A DNA stretch of 64,000 nucleotides from NCBI RefSeq assembly GCF_003234445.2, contig NZ_CP126269.1:1798001-1862000 (forward strand), read 5' to 3'. Positions within the stretch are counted from its first letter, which is position 1. Every line of letters starts with the position of its first letter. This document shows, piece by piece, positions 39,469-48,235 of the stretch. The stretch is from Curtobacterium sp. MCLR17_036 (lineage in GTDB: Bacteria; Actinomycetota; Actinomycetes; Actinomycetales; Microbacteriaceae). The translations under genes and the position numbers were made by a program. Under the pieces are notes generated by a model. That model searched no databases and was not told the origin of the DNA. It was given only the letters and a program-made list of their open reading frames with translations.

Positions 39469-40958
39469 GGTGCCGGGTCCGGTTCGGGTCGGGCCGCGGC
39501 CTCGCGGATGCGGCGCACCACGGCGGTCGTGGAGTGCTCGGCGACGTAGTCGACCATGACGACCTCGCCGCCGTACCCGCGCACGACCTCGGTCTCGCTG
39601 AGCATCTCCGGCGAGTAGTCGCCGCCCTTGACGTAGACGTCCGGACGCAGGCGCTCGATCAGGGGGATCGGTGTGTCCGTCGGGAACACCGTCACCAGGT
39701 CGACGCACGCGAGCGCGGCGAGCACGCCGGCGCGGTCCTCGGCCGTGTTGATCGGTCGCTCCGGACCCTTCAGGCGGCGCACCGAGTCGTCGTCGTTGAG
39801 CGCGACGACGAGCAGGTCGCCGAGGTCGCGGGCCTGCCGCAGGTACGTGGTGTGCCCGCGGTGGACGACGTCGAAGCAGCCGTTCGTGAAGACGACCCGG
39901 CGGCCGGTCGCACGGGCGGCCTCGACGGCGGTGGCGAGCTCGTCGTGGTCGACGACCGTCGCGGCGGGTGCCGTGACGGACTCGAGCAGGGCCGCGGCGC
40001 TGCACACCGAGGTGCCGGCCTCGCGCACGACGACGTCGGCGGCGGCCTGCGCGACCGCGACCGCGTCGCGGACCGGTGCGTGCACGGCCAGGGCCACCGT
40101 CGCGGTGGCGCAGAACGTGTCGCCGGCGCCGGACGCCTGCTGCTCGGAGGCGGGGACGGCCCGGGTGCGGTACCCGCGGTCGCTGCCCGGCTCGAGCAGC
40201 ACGGTGCCGTCCCGGTCCAGCGTCACGACGGCGTTGCGGGCGCCGGTCCGGGCGAACACGTCGTCGCGGGCGTCGAGGACGGCGGCGACCCGGTCGGTGC
40301 CGGTGCCGAGGTCGCGGCCGAGCAGGGACGCTGCCTCGCCGGCGTTCGGCGTCACCAGGTCGGGGTGCAGCCCCGCCCAGCGGGTGAGGTCGTGGGCGTC
40401 CACGACGACTGCGTCCGGCCGGTCGCGGTCGAGCACGGGGACGATGTCCTCGGCGCGGACGCCGAGGCCGTAGTCGCAGACCACCGCGGCGTCCGCCGAG
40501 CGCACGGCTCGGGCGACGGCGTCGGCGAGCTGCGCCTGGTGGTCGTCGGTGGGGGTGCGGGCGAGGTCGTCGACGCGGACGACGACGCGGTCGCCGCCGA
40601 CGACGCGCGACTTCGTCGTGGTGCGGGCGCCGGGGATGACGACGAGGAACGCCGTGTCGACACCGGCGGTCTCGAGCCGCTCGCGCAGCACGTCGCCGGC
40701 CTCGTCGTCCCCGATGAGCCCGACCATGCGGACGCGGGCGCCGAGCGCGCGGGCGTTGACGGCGGTGTTCGCCGCGCCGCCCGGAACCGCGATGGTCTCG
40801 GTGACCCGGACGACGGGTGCAGGGGCCTCGCGCGAGACGCGCTCCGCCTCGCCGACGGTCCACCGGTCGAGGATGCAGTCGCCGATCACGACGACGAGCG
40901 GCTCGCGGTCGTCGACGGTCGCCACGAAGTCGCGGACGAGCCGCACGTCGGTGCTCAC
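39465..40958 (-). CDS. hldE: HldE-like bifunctional heptose kinase/nucleotidyltransferase (1)
   Basis: 497 residues. Residues about 1-330 are a PfkB/ribokinase-type kinase: VVVIGDCILDRWTVG, VPGGAANTAVNARALGA and the catalytic Asp of GAGDTF. Residues about 345-490 are a cytidylyltransferase fold: TNGCFDVVHRGHTTYL (the GxFDxxHxGH motif), KGPERPI and HSTTAV. In HldE the two halves turn heptose-7-phosphate into the 1,7-bisphosphate and later heptose-1-phosphate into ADP-heptose. Both active sites look intact. GTG 40958 overlaps the aldehyde dehydrogenase stop. A second such gene lies at 44881. Confidence 0.9.
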   Translation of the reverse strand: MSTDVRLVRDFVATVDDREPLVVVIGDCILDRWTVGEAERVSREAPAPVVRVTETIAVPGGAANTAVNARALGARVRMVGLIGDDEAGDVLRERLETAGVDTAFLVVIPGARTTTKSRVVGGDRVVVRVDDLARTPTDDHQAQLADAVARAVRSADAAVVCDYGLGVRAEDIVPVLDRDRPDAVVVDAHDLTRWAGLHPDLVTPNAGEAASLLGRDLGTGTDRVAAVLDARDDVFARTGARNAVVTLDRDGTVLLEPGSDRGYRTRAVPASEQQASGAGDTFCATATVALAVHAPVRDAVAVAQAAADVVVREAGTSVCSAAALLESVTAPAATVVDHDELATAVEAARATGRRVVFTNGCFDVVHRGHTTYLRQARDLGDLLVVALNDDDSVRRLKGPERPINTAEDRAGVLAALACVDLVTVFPTDTPIPLIERLRPDVYVKGGDYSPEMLSETEVVRGYGGEVVMVDYVAEHSTTAVVRRIREAAARPEPDPAP

Positions 40959-42364
40959 GCGGCACCGCCGGCGGTGCGCGGCTGGGCCGGTTCGAGGTGC
41001 ACGACGGTCATCGTGGTCATCTCGTCGAGCAGGTGCGGGCCGTAGCCGAATCCGGCGCCCGAGGCGCCGCGCGGCTGCGCGCTGCCACCGGGTGCCCCGC
41101 CGAAGACGGCGTTCACCTTGACGGTGCCGACGGGCAGCTCCGCCGCAGCGCGGAGCGCGTGCCCGGTGTCGTTGGTGAGGACGGTCGCCGCCAGGCCGTA
41201 GCGGTCGTTCGCGGCGAGGCGCAGGCCCTCGTCGAAGTCGTCGACGACACGGACGGGGGCGATCGGACCGAAGGTCTCCTCGGTCATCACGAGCATGTCG
41301 TCGGTGCAGTCGGTCAGCACCGTGGCCGGGTAGAAGGTGCCGGGGCCGCCGGGCGTGACACCGCCGGTCAGGACGGTCGCGCCCTGCTGCCGGGCGTCGT
41401 CGACGTGCGACTGCACGGTCTGCCGGAGCCGGTCGTCGACGAGCGGCCCGTAGGTCACGGCCGGGGCGGCGGTGCGACGGTCGGCCTCGGCGACGAGCGC
41501 CGCCACGAACGGCTCGGCGACGTCACGGTGCACGTACACCCGCTCGACGCTCGTGCAGATCTGGCCGGTGTTCGCGAAGGCACCCAGCGCGACCTGCGCC
41601 GCGGCCCAGGCGGGGTCGACGTCGGCGTCGACGACGACCGCGTCGTTGCCGCCGTTCTCGCGCACGACGTGCGCGCGGGTGCGCAGGGCGACCTCGCTCA
41701 GCCGGTCGCCGGTCGCGGTGGAGCCGACGTGCGCGTACACGTCGATGCCGTCCTGCTCGAGGAGCAGCTCACCGGTCGCACCGTCGCCGTCGACGCCGAC
41801 GAGCACGCCGTCGGGCAGGACCTCGGCGAGCAGGGCGTTCAGCCGGGCGATGGTCGCGGGGGAGCGCTCGCTGCCCTTGTGCACGACGGTGTTGCCGGTG
41901 ACGATCGCGGCACCGAGCATGCCGCACGCCACGGCCACCGGGTCGTTCCACGGGGTGAGCGCGAGGACGACGCCGCGGGGGTGCGGGACCGCCCAGTCGG
42001 CGGCACCGAAGCCGCCGCGGAGCGCCTCGCCGCGGTGGACCGGCCCGAGCTCGGCGTACTGCACGAGCGTGCCGACGCCGGCCTCGACGCCGCCGAGTGC
42101 GTCCCCGGGGACCTTGCCGGTCTCGCGGGTGTTCAGGTCGGCGAGCTCCTGCGCGTGCGCGCGGACGTGCTCGGCCGCCGCACGCAGCAGTGCGCCGCGT
42201 TCCGCCGGTGCGGTGCGGGCCCACGCGGGTGCAGCCGCCCGGGCGCGGGCGACCGCGTCCCGGACGTCCTCGTCGGACGAGCGGGGGTGGTTCGAGGCGA
42301 CGGAGCCGTCGACCGGGTCGATCACCACGAGCTCGGCTGCGGCGGCGGGGGGTGCGATCGTCAT
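40955..42364 (-). CDS. Aldehyde dehydrogenase
   Basis: 469 residues, NAD(P)-dependent aldehyde dehydrogenase superfamily. Cofactor binding ALTPWNDPVAVACGMLGAAIVTGNTVVHKGSE, G-S-T-A-T-G near 225, catalytic Glu in RENGGNDA and catalytic Cys in FANTGQICTSVERV; the late EETFGPIAPV motif is also present. ATG 42364 follows AAGGACC. It is the first gene of the operon with hldE and GT2, so it may oxidise a sugar aldehyde; substrate unknown. Divergent from the GT9 gene, with 133 bases between starts. Confidence 0.9.
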   Translation of the reverse strand: MTIAPPAAAAELVVIDPVDGSVASNHPRSSDEDVRDAVARARAAAPAWARTAPAERGALLRAAAEHVRAHAQELADLNTRETGKVPGDALGGVEAGVGTLVQYAELGPVHRGEALRGGFGAADWAVPHPRGVVLALTPWNDPVAVACGMLGAAIVTGNTVVHKGSERSPATIARLNALLAEVLPDGVLVGVDGDGATGELLLEQDGIDVYAHVGSTATGDRLSEVALRTRAHVVRENGGNDAVVVDADVDPAWAAAQVALGAFANTGQICTSVERVYVHRDVAEPFVAALVAEADRRTAAPAVTYGPLVDDRLRQTVQSHVDDARQQGATVLTGGVTPGGPGTFYPATVLTDCTDDMLVMTEETFGPIAPVRVVDDFDEGLRLAANDRYGLAATVLTNDTGHALRAAAELPVGTVKVNAVFGGAPGGSAQPRGASGAGFGYGPHLLDEMTTMTVVHLEPAQPRTAGGAA

Positions 42365-42497
42365 GGGGTCCTTCCGGGGACGGGCGGGCCTCTCACGGTG
42401 CCCGGAAGTCGCTGGGTGTGGTCTCGGCATCGCGCTTCTCGACCATCCGGGCACCGGACTGGGCGTTCGACCGGGTCCCGACCGGTAGACGTGAAGC

Positions 42498-43577
42498 GTG
42501 CAACAGATCGGTGTGGGCGGAGAACGGTTCGAGGGTGTCGAGGAGATCGCGGTGCTCCGCGGCGGAGGACTGGGGGACCTCATGTTCGCCGTGCCGGCGC
42601 TCGAGGCCCTGGCCGCGGCGTACCCGTCGGCCCGGATCACCCTGCTGAGCACCCCGGTCGCGCCCGCCGTGCTCGAGGGCCGGACCGACGCCGTGCACGC
42701 CTTCGAGGAGCTCCCGGTCTCGCCCGGCGTCCGGGACGCCGGCGACGACGCCCCGTCCCTCGAGGACTTCACCGCGCGGCTGCACGGACGCTTCGACCTG
42801 GCCGTGCAGCTCCACGGCGGCGGGCGGAACTCGAACCCGTTCCTGCTGCGGCTCGGCGCCCGGCACACGGTCGGCACCGCCACCGAGGACGCCGAGGTCC
42901 TGGAACGCTGGGTCCGCTACGTCTACTACCAGCACGAGGTGGTCCGGGGGCTCGAGGTCGCCTCGCTCGCCGGCGCCGAACCGGTCACCCTCGACCCGCG
43001 CGTGCAGGTCACCGAGGACGAACGCGCCGCCGTGCGCAGCCGACTCGGCGTCACCGGCAGGCTGGTCGCCGTCCACCCCGGCGCGACCGACCCGCGCCGC
43101 CGCTGGAGCCCGGACCACTTCGCCGCGGTCGTGCGCGCCCGCCTCGAGGCCGGTGACGACGTCGTGCTCGTCGGCGACGCCAGCGACGTCCCGGCCGCCA
43201 ACGCCATCCGCCGCGCCGTCGGCGAGGACCGCGTCCACGACCTGACCGGGTCGCTGCCCCTGCGCGAGCTGCCCGCCGTCCTCGCCGCCGCCGACGTCAT
43301 GGTCGGCGACGACTCCGGCCCCCGCCACCTCGCCGTCGCCGTCGGCACGCCCACCGTCGGCGTCTTCTGGTTCGGCAATGTCGTGAACGCCGGCCCGATC
43401 GACCGTGGCCGCCACCGCGTGCACATGTCCTACGTCACGCGCTGCCCGGTCTGCGGCATCGACGTCACCCAGGTCGGCTGGACCGCGGAGCGCTGCGAGC
43501 ACGACCCGTCCTACGTCGACGAGGTCCGACCCGAGGCCGTCATCGAGGACGTCGCGGACCTGTTGCGCACGCTCTGA
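42498..43577 (+). CDS. Glycosyltransferase family 9 (heptosyltransferase type) (1)
   Basis: 359 residues from GTG 42498. GT-B fold of the ADP-heptose:acceptor heptosyltransferase family: EIAVLRGGGLGDLMFAVPALEALAAAYPSARITLL at the start, LVAVHPGATDPRRRWSPDHFAAVV at the middle and VGDDSGPRHLAVAVGTPTVGVF near the end, where the conserved D-S-G-P-R-H binds the ADP-sugar. The C-terminus has four Cys and a His (CPVCGIDVTQVGWTAERCEHD) that could bind zinc, an unusual addition also seen in some GT9 proteins. Together with the local HldE/GmhA/GmhB enzymes the donor is probably ADP-heptose. Confidence 0.9.
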   Translation: MQQIGVGGERFEGVEEIAVLRGGGLGDLMFAVPALEALAAAYPSARITLLSTPVAPAVLEGRTDAVHAFEELPVSPGVRDAGDDAPSLEDFTARLHGRFDLAVQLHGGGRNSNPFLLRLGARHTVGTATEDAEVLERWVRYVYYQHEVVRGLEVASLAGAEPVTLDPRVQVTEDERAAVRSRLGVTGRLVAVHPGATDPRRRWSPDHFAAVVRARLEAGDDVVLVGDASDVPAANAIRRAVGEDRVHDLTGSLPLRELPAVLAAADVMVGDDSGPRHLAVAVGTPTVGVFWFGNVVNAGPIDRGRHRVHMSYVTRCPVCGIDVTQVGWTAERCEHDPSYVDEVRPEAVIEDVADLLRTL

Positions 43578-43614
43578 GGGCGGGCTGCGGGGGCTGTGCC
43601 CGAGGACTTGCCTG

Positions 43615-43976
43615 CGGAAGCGACAGGTTCCTGCGAACGTTCCGCGCGGGTCTGTCGCTTCGGCGGGGTGGTCTCGCACGGGCGGTCGGGGTCTGTCGCT
43701 TCGGCGGGGTGGTCGCGAAAGCGACAGTTCCACGTGGACGTTCCACGCGGGTCTGTCGCTTTGCCGGGGTGGTTGTGCGCGGGCGGACGGGATCTGTCGC
43801 TTTGACGGGGTGGTCGCGCCCGCCTGCCGGGCGGGAGGCGCGGCGCACGTCCGGCACCGTGCCTCCCGCCCGGCGGTCGCGAAAGCGACAGATCCACGCG
43901 AACCTTTCACGCAGGTCTGTCGCGTTGGCGGGGTGGTCGAGTGCGGCGGGCGGGATCTGTCGCTCCGGCGGTACTG
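43615..43976. repeat. Cluster of three ~100-bp GCGACAG/CTGTCGC repeat units
   Basis: Units start near 43615, 43715 and 43877. Each opens with GAAGCGACAG or GAAAGCGACAG and then carries two copies of the complement CTGTCGCTT-type arm about 45 and 90 bases on, separated by CGGGGTGGT. So one 5' arm can pair with either of two 3' arms. Between units 2 and 3 sits an inserted perfect palindrome at 43827-43873. The whole 513-base gap 43578-44090 is gene-free. Confidence 0.82.
43827..43873. repeat. Perfect 13-bp-arm palindrome inside the cluster
   Basis: CCGGGCGGGAGGC (43827-43839) and GCCTCCCGCCCGG (43861-43873). The arms end in the same GGGAGGC/GCCTCCC as the 42-bp palindromes at 24779 and 26506, but the loop differs. 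It interrupts the second and third repeat units. Confidence 0.75.
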
Positions 43977-44025
43977 ACGGCACTGACGGCGCGACTGGGC
44001 CGCGGTCGACCACCGCAACACGAGC

Positions 44026-44076
44026 GCGAACGCGACAGGACCCCGCGGGAGATCCGCGGGGTCCTGTCGCGTTCGC
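44026..44076. terminator. 23-bp perfect hairpin between convergent genes
   Basis: Arms 44026-44048 and 44054-44076 are perfectly complementary around GAGAT. The outer part of the stem carries GCGACAG/CTGTCGC, the arm motif of the neighbouring repeat cluster. It lies 15 bases from the end of the SDR gene and is probably its terminator, working also for the GT9 gene from the other side. Confidence 0.85.
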
Positions 44077-44090
44077 GAGGGGCGAGGGGC

Positions 44091-44795
44091 CTACGGCCAG
44101 CTCGGCTCCGTGGCGGGCATGATCGACAGCTCGCGGATCTCGCAGCCGGCCGGCTGCGACAGGGCGAAGATGATCGAGTTGGCGACGTACTCCGGCTCGA
44201 TGAGCTGGGCATCCGGGCCCGGCTTGTACTGCTCGGTGCGGTCGGCGAAGAAGTTCGTCCGCATGCCGGCGGGGATGACGTTCGTGACGCCGATGCGACC
44301 AGCGGTCTCGGCGGCGAGGGCCTGCGAGAAGCCGCGCACGCCGAACTTCGACGCGGAGTAGGCGGTGCCGTGGCCGACGCCGCGCAGGGCGAGCGACGAC
44401 GAGACGGTCACGACGCGGCCGTGGGTGGCCTCGAGTGCGGGCAGTGCGGCGCGCACGACCGAGGCGGTGCCGATGAGGTTGACCGCGACGATCTGCTCCC
44501 ACTTGCCCGACGAGATGGCGTCGATCGGTGCGGGGGTGTCGATGCCCGCGGCGGTGACGACCGCGTCGAGGCCGCCGTGGCGCTCGGCGGCATCCCGGAC
44601 GGCCTGCTCGACGGCCTCGGTGTCGGAGACGTCGACCGCGACGGCGTCGACGCCGTCGGCGACCGCGTCGACGCGCAGGTCGAGCACGATCGGGGTGCCG
44701 CCGGCCTCGGTGACGGCCGCGACGACCGCGGCGCCGAGTCCGGAGGCGCCGCCGGTGACGAGGACGCGGCCGATCGGGGTGGTGGGGACGGGCAT
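44091..44795 (-). CDS. Short-chain dehydrogenase/reductase
   Basis: 234 residues, classical SDR. Cofactor motif TGGASGLG at about residues 13-20, acidic residue DLR after the second strand suggesting NAD preference, T-A-A-G (NNAG variant) at about 75, catalytic Ser in VTVSSSLAL, and Y-S-A-S-K with the active Tyr and Lys. ATG 44795 is chosen because AAAGGA precedes it by 6 bases; an earlier ATG at 44810 lacks one. It is 85 bases downstream of hldE2 on the same strand and might act on a sugar, but it is not the extended SDR expected of the HldD epimerase. Confidence 0.9.
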   Translation of the reverse strand: MPVPTTPIGRVLVTGGASGLGAAVVAAVTEAGGTPIVLDLRVDAVADGVDAVAVDVSDTEAVEQAVRDAAERHGGLDAVVTAAGIDTPAPIDAISSGKWEQIVAVNLIGTASVVRAALPALEATHGRVVTVSSSLALRGVGHGTAYSASKFGVRGFSQALAAETAGRIGVTNVIPAGMRTNFFADRTEQYKPGPDAQLIEPEYVANSIIFALSQPAGCEIRELSIMPATEPSWP

Positions 44796-44880
44796 GTGGT
44801 TCCTTTGCATCAGGACTTCGTGGGGACGTGGTGCAGTGACGTCGTGCGGTTCCGCCGGCGGACCGGCGGGGAGGTGTCGG

Positions 44881-46281
44881 TCAGCCGACGTGTTCGAGGG
44901 CTGCTGCCAGCCGGGTCGTCGAGCGACCCGGGTGGAACGGCACGGTGACGACGCGCCCGCCCCACTCGGCGAGGGTCGCCGACTCGGGCAGCTCGGCCGC
45001 GGTGTAGTCGCCGCCCTTCGCCCAGACGTCGGGGCGGAAGCGGCGCAGGGCCTCGTCCGGGGTCTGCTCGTCGAACACCACGACGGCGTCGACGCAGTCC
45101 AGGGCGAGGAGGAGCTCGACCCGGTCGTCCTGGGTCATGATCGGCCGGTCGGGGCCCTTGAGCGCCCGGACCGAGTCGTCGGAGTTCAGGCAGACCACGA
45201 GGCAGTCGCCGAGCGCACGCGCCGCGGACAGCGTGCGGGCGTGTCCGGCGTGCAGCAGGTCGAAGCAGCCGCCGGTCGCGACGACGGTGCCGCCGGCGCT
45301 CCGGACGTCGTGCACGACACGGAGCGCGTCGCGGTCGGCACCGGGCACGGCGATCGGTGCCGGGCCGGCGTCGGCGAAGAGCGCGGTGACGCCGCCGGCG
45401 GCCAGGTACTCCGAGGCCGCCTCGACGCCCGCGGTCACGGCGTCGGCGACGTCGAGACCGGAGGCGAGCGCCACGGCGACGCCGGCGGCGAGCCGGTCGC
45501 CGGCGCCGCACGGGTCGCCCGCGGTGACGGACGGAGCGGGCACGAAGCGGCTGCCGGACCGGTCGTCGGCGACGATCGCGCCGCGGTCGCCGAGCGTCAC
45601 GGCGACCGCGCCGGCGCCCCAGCGCTCGACGAGGGTCGCGGCGGCGACGGTGGCGAAGGGCACGCCCTCACCCGGCAGGTCGGTGAACCGGCGTGCCTCC
45701 GAGGCGTTCGGCGTGGCGACGGCGACCCCGCGCACCGGTGCCGCGCCCTTGGGGTGCGGGTCCCAGACGACGGGGATGCGCGACGCGGTGGCGGTCAGCG
45801 CGGTGCGCATGGCCTCGGCCGATGCGACGCCGCGACCGTAGTCGGCGACGACGACGGCGTCGACGGTGTCGAGCACCGCGGTCATCGCGTCCGTGACGTC
45901 GGGCACGGGCGGGGTCGCGCAGCCCTCGTCGATGCGGACGAGGGCGTGGTCGACGACGCGCACGCGGGTCTTGACCGGCGTCGGTGCACCGGACGGACCC
46001 TCGACGATCGTGACGTCGGGCAGCAGGTCGCGGATCTCCTGGGCGCGGGTGTCGTCGCCGAGCACGGTGACCAGGGTGACGTCGTGGCCGTCCCGCGCGA
46101 GCATCGTCGCGACGAGGCCGGCCCCGCCGGCACGGCGGTCGTCGGTCGTCACGTCGACCACGGGCACCGGGGCGTCGGGGCTGAGCCGTTCGCTCGTGCC
46201 GGAGACGTCGACGTCGAGCAGCGTGTCGCCGACGACGGCGATGCGGAGCGTCCGGGCCGGCTGGACCGACCGGGCGCTCAT
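44881..46281 (-). CDS. hldE: HldE-like bifunctional heptose kinase/nucleotidyltransferase (2)
   Basis: 466 residues with the same two-domain plan as the protein at 39465. Kinase: AVVGDTLLDVDVSGTSERLSPDAPVPVV, AGGAGLVATMLAR and G-A-G-D-R-L with the catalytic Asp kept (D-R instead of the usual D-T/S). Nucleotidyltransferase: ATGGCFDLLHAGHARTL, LKGPDRPIM and GRSTTRL. ATG 46281 overlaps the gmhA stop (ATGA). Being in one operon with gmhA and two glycosyltransferases, this copy is the likelier main ADP-heptose enzyme; the two copies may have specialised in one half-reaction or in different heptoses. Confidence 0.88.
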   Translation of the reverse strand: MSARSVQPARTLRIAVVGDTLLDVDVSGTSERLSPDAPVPVVDVTTDDRRAGGAGLVATMLARDGHDVTLVTVLGDDTRAQEIRDLLPDVTIVEGPSGAPTPVKTRVRVVDHALVRIDEGCATPPVPDVTDAMTAVLDTVDAVVVADYGRGVASAEAMRTALTATASRIPVVWDPHPKGAAPVRGVAVATPNASEARRFTDLPGEGVPFATVAAATLVERWGAGAVAVTLGDRGAIVADDRSGSRFVPAPSVTAGDPCGAGDRLAAGVAVALASGLDVADAVTAGVEAASEYLAAGGVTALFADAGPAPIAVPGADRDALRVVHDVRSAGGTVVATGGCFDLLHAGHARTLSAARALGDCLVVCLNSDDSVRALKGPDRPIMTQDDRVELLLALDCVDAVVVFDEQTPDEALRRFRPDVWAKGGDYTAAELPESATLAEWGGRVVTVPFHPGRSTTRLAAALEHVG

Positions 46282-46901
46282 CGGCGGCCGCCTCGGCGCA
46301 GCGCGGGCTCCATGGCCCGGCACAGGGCGTGCACGAGCACGAGTTGGGCCTCCTGCACGTGTGCGGACGGCCCCTCGATGGCGATGACGTCGTCGACGGC
46401 GTCGGCGAGGGGGTTCGGGCGGGGACCCGTCATGGCGATGGTCCGGGCGCCGACGGCGCGGGCGGCCTCGGCGGCGCGGAGTAGGTTCGGGCTCTTCCCG
46501 CTCGTGGTGAGCAGGACGACGACGTCGCCGGCGCGGGCGTGCGCCGACACCTGGCGGGCGAACACCTGGTCGAAGCCGTAGTCGTTGCCGATCGCGGTCA
46601 CGGCCGAGGTCTCCGCGTGCAGGGAGATCGCCGAGTACGCGGGACGGTCACCGTCGAAGCGGCCGGTGAGCTCGGAGGTCAGGTGCTGCGCCTCGGCGGC
46701 GGACCCGCCGTTGCCCGCGGCGAGCAGGCGACGGCCGGCGACGAGCCGCGCGGCGATGTCGTCGGCCCAGTCGGCGATGTGGCCGTGGTGGTCGACGAGC
46801 GACGCGATCACGGGGACCGACGCGGCGATGTGGTCGAGCACCGCGCGTTCGCTCGCGGTGATCGTCTGCTCGTCGATCCCGGTCTGCTGGTCGATGGTCA
46901 T
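46278..46901 (-). CDS. gmhA: Sedoheptulose-7-phosphate isomerase GmhA
   Basis: 207-residue SIS-domain protein. It converts sedoheptulose-7-phosphate into D-glycero-D-manno-heptose-7-phosphate, the first step to ADP-heptose. Seen: [56 protein letters not shown] and [16 protein letters not shown], where the Glu/Gln and His residues are those of the GmhA active and zinc site. Overlaps of 4 bases on both sides couple it to the GT4 gene and hldE2. Confidence 0.93.
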   Translation of the reverse strand: MTIDQQTGIDEQTITASERAVLDHIAASVPVIASLVDHHGHIADWADDIAARLVAGRRLLAAGNGGSAAEAQHLTSELTGRFDGDRPAYSAISLHAETSAVTAIGNDYGFDQVFARQVSAHARAGDVVVLLTTSGKSPNLLRAAEAARAVGARTIAMTGPRPNPLADAVDDVIAIEGPSAHVQEAQLVLVHALCRAMEPALRRGGRR

Positions 46902-48235
46902 CGTGCGCTCCGCTCCGTCGGCTGTGCGGCACGGGCGACCCGGCCGGCGTGGGTGGGGGATCCGGTCGCACGCGTGCGTGCGGCCGTGGTGGGTGCGGTC
47001 GCGGCGGGGACGGCCCCGGCGAGGAGCCGCTCGTAGACGCGCTCGCTGTCGGCGGCGACCTTCTGCCAGGTGTAGCGCGACTCGGCACGCTCCCGTCCGG
47101 CGCGACCGTAGGCCTCGCGGCGCTCGGGGTCGTCGAGCAGCGCACCGACGGCGGCGGCGACCGCTGCCTCGTCGCGCGGCGGGACGTGCAGGCCGGTGGC
47201 GTCCTCGACGACGGTGTCGATGAGCCCGCCGACGCTCGAGGCGACGACCGGGCGTCCGCAGGCCATGGCCTCGAGCGGCACGATGCCGAACGGCTCGTAC
47301 CAGGGGGCGCACACGACGACGTCGGCGCTGCGGTAGACCTCGGGCATGTCGTGCTGGCCGAGCTGCCCGCGGAAGGACACGTGGTCGCGGATGCCGAGCG
47401 AGCGGGCCAGGGCGTCGAGGCGCTGGTACTCCGGGTCGTCGACCAGGTCGGCCCCGGCGACACCGGCACCGCCGACGACGACGAGCTCGACGTCGCGGCC
47501 CTGGTGCACGAGCTCGGCGATCGCGGCGATGGTCGTGCCGACGCCCTTGCGCTGCACGAGACGCGACGCGGTGAGCACCCGCAGGGCGCGGCCGCGTGCC
47601 TCGACGGGGCCGTCCGGCCGGAACAGGGTGGTGTCGACGCCGCACGGCACGACGGAGATGCGCTGCAGCGGCACGCCGAGGGTCTTCAGCTCGAAGGCCT
47701 CGTCGGAGCAGGTCGCGATGACCTGGTCGACGGTGCGGCCGACGGCCGGCTCGACCCACTCGCGCTCGTCGGGGCTCGTGTCCGCCGAACCCTGGTGGCG
47801 CCGCTTGACGACGCCGAGGGCGTGGAAGGTGTGCACGACCGGGATGCGGACGCCGCCGGTGCGGGCCTGCACCTGCGTGACGGCCTCGAGGGCCGCGTGC
47901 CCGGACATCCAGAAGTGGGTGTGCACGACGTCGGGACGGTCGACGAACCACTCGGCGGCGAGCACCGCCGCGAACGTGCCCATGTAGGGGAACAGGTCGT
48001 CCTTCGGCACGTGCCGCGCGGGCCCGGCATCGACGTGCACGACCTCGACGCCCGGACGCAGGAGCACCCGGACGGGCTGCTCGGCGTCGTCGCGCCGCGT
48101 GTACACCGTAACCTGGTGGCCACGGTCGGCGAGTGCCCCGGACAGCTCGGCGACGTGCACGTTCTGCCCGCCGGCGTCCACTCCGCCGAGCACGGCGAGC
48201 GGACTCGCGTGCTCGGACACCATCGCGATCCTCAT
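46898..48235 (-). CDS. Glycosyltransferase family 4
   Basis: 445 residues, GT-B fold. N-terminal [40 protein letters not shown] is typical of the actinobacterial GT4 group that includes sucrose-phosphate-synthase-like and MshA-like enzymes. The donor site is visible as [23 protein letters not shown] and [20 protein letters not shown] (the E-x7-E motif). A low-complexity 40-residue tail follows. ATG 48235 is coupled with the next upstream gene. Acceptor and donor unknown, probably the same glycan. Confidence 0.9.
   Translation of the reverse strand: MRIAMVSEHASPLAVLGGVDAGGQNVHVAELSGALADRGHQVTVYTRRDDAEQPVRVLLRPGVEVVHVDAGPARHVPKDDLFPYMGTFAAVLAAEWFVDRPDVVHTHFWMSGHAALEAVTQVQARTGGVRIPVVHTFHALGVVKRRHQGSADTSPDEREWVEPAVGRTVDQVIATCSDEAFELKTLGVPLQRISVVPCGVDTTLFRPDGPVEARGRALRVLTASRLVQRKGVGTTIAAIAELVHQGRDVELVVVGGAGVAGADLVDDPEYQRLDALARSLGIRDHVSFRGQLGQHDMPEVYRSADVVVCAPWYEPFGIVPLEAMACGRPVVASSVGGLIDTVVEDATGLHVPPRDEAAVAAAVGALLDDPERREAYGRAGRERAESRYTWQKVAADSERVYERLLAGAVPAATAPTTAARTRATGSPTHAGRVARAAQPTERSAR

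Noticed and set aside
44091..44795. HldD epimerase for the heptose pathway
   Set aside because: The protein is a 234-residue classical SDR with YSASK; HldD is an extended SDR of about 310 residues with a different pattern.
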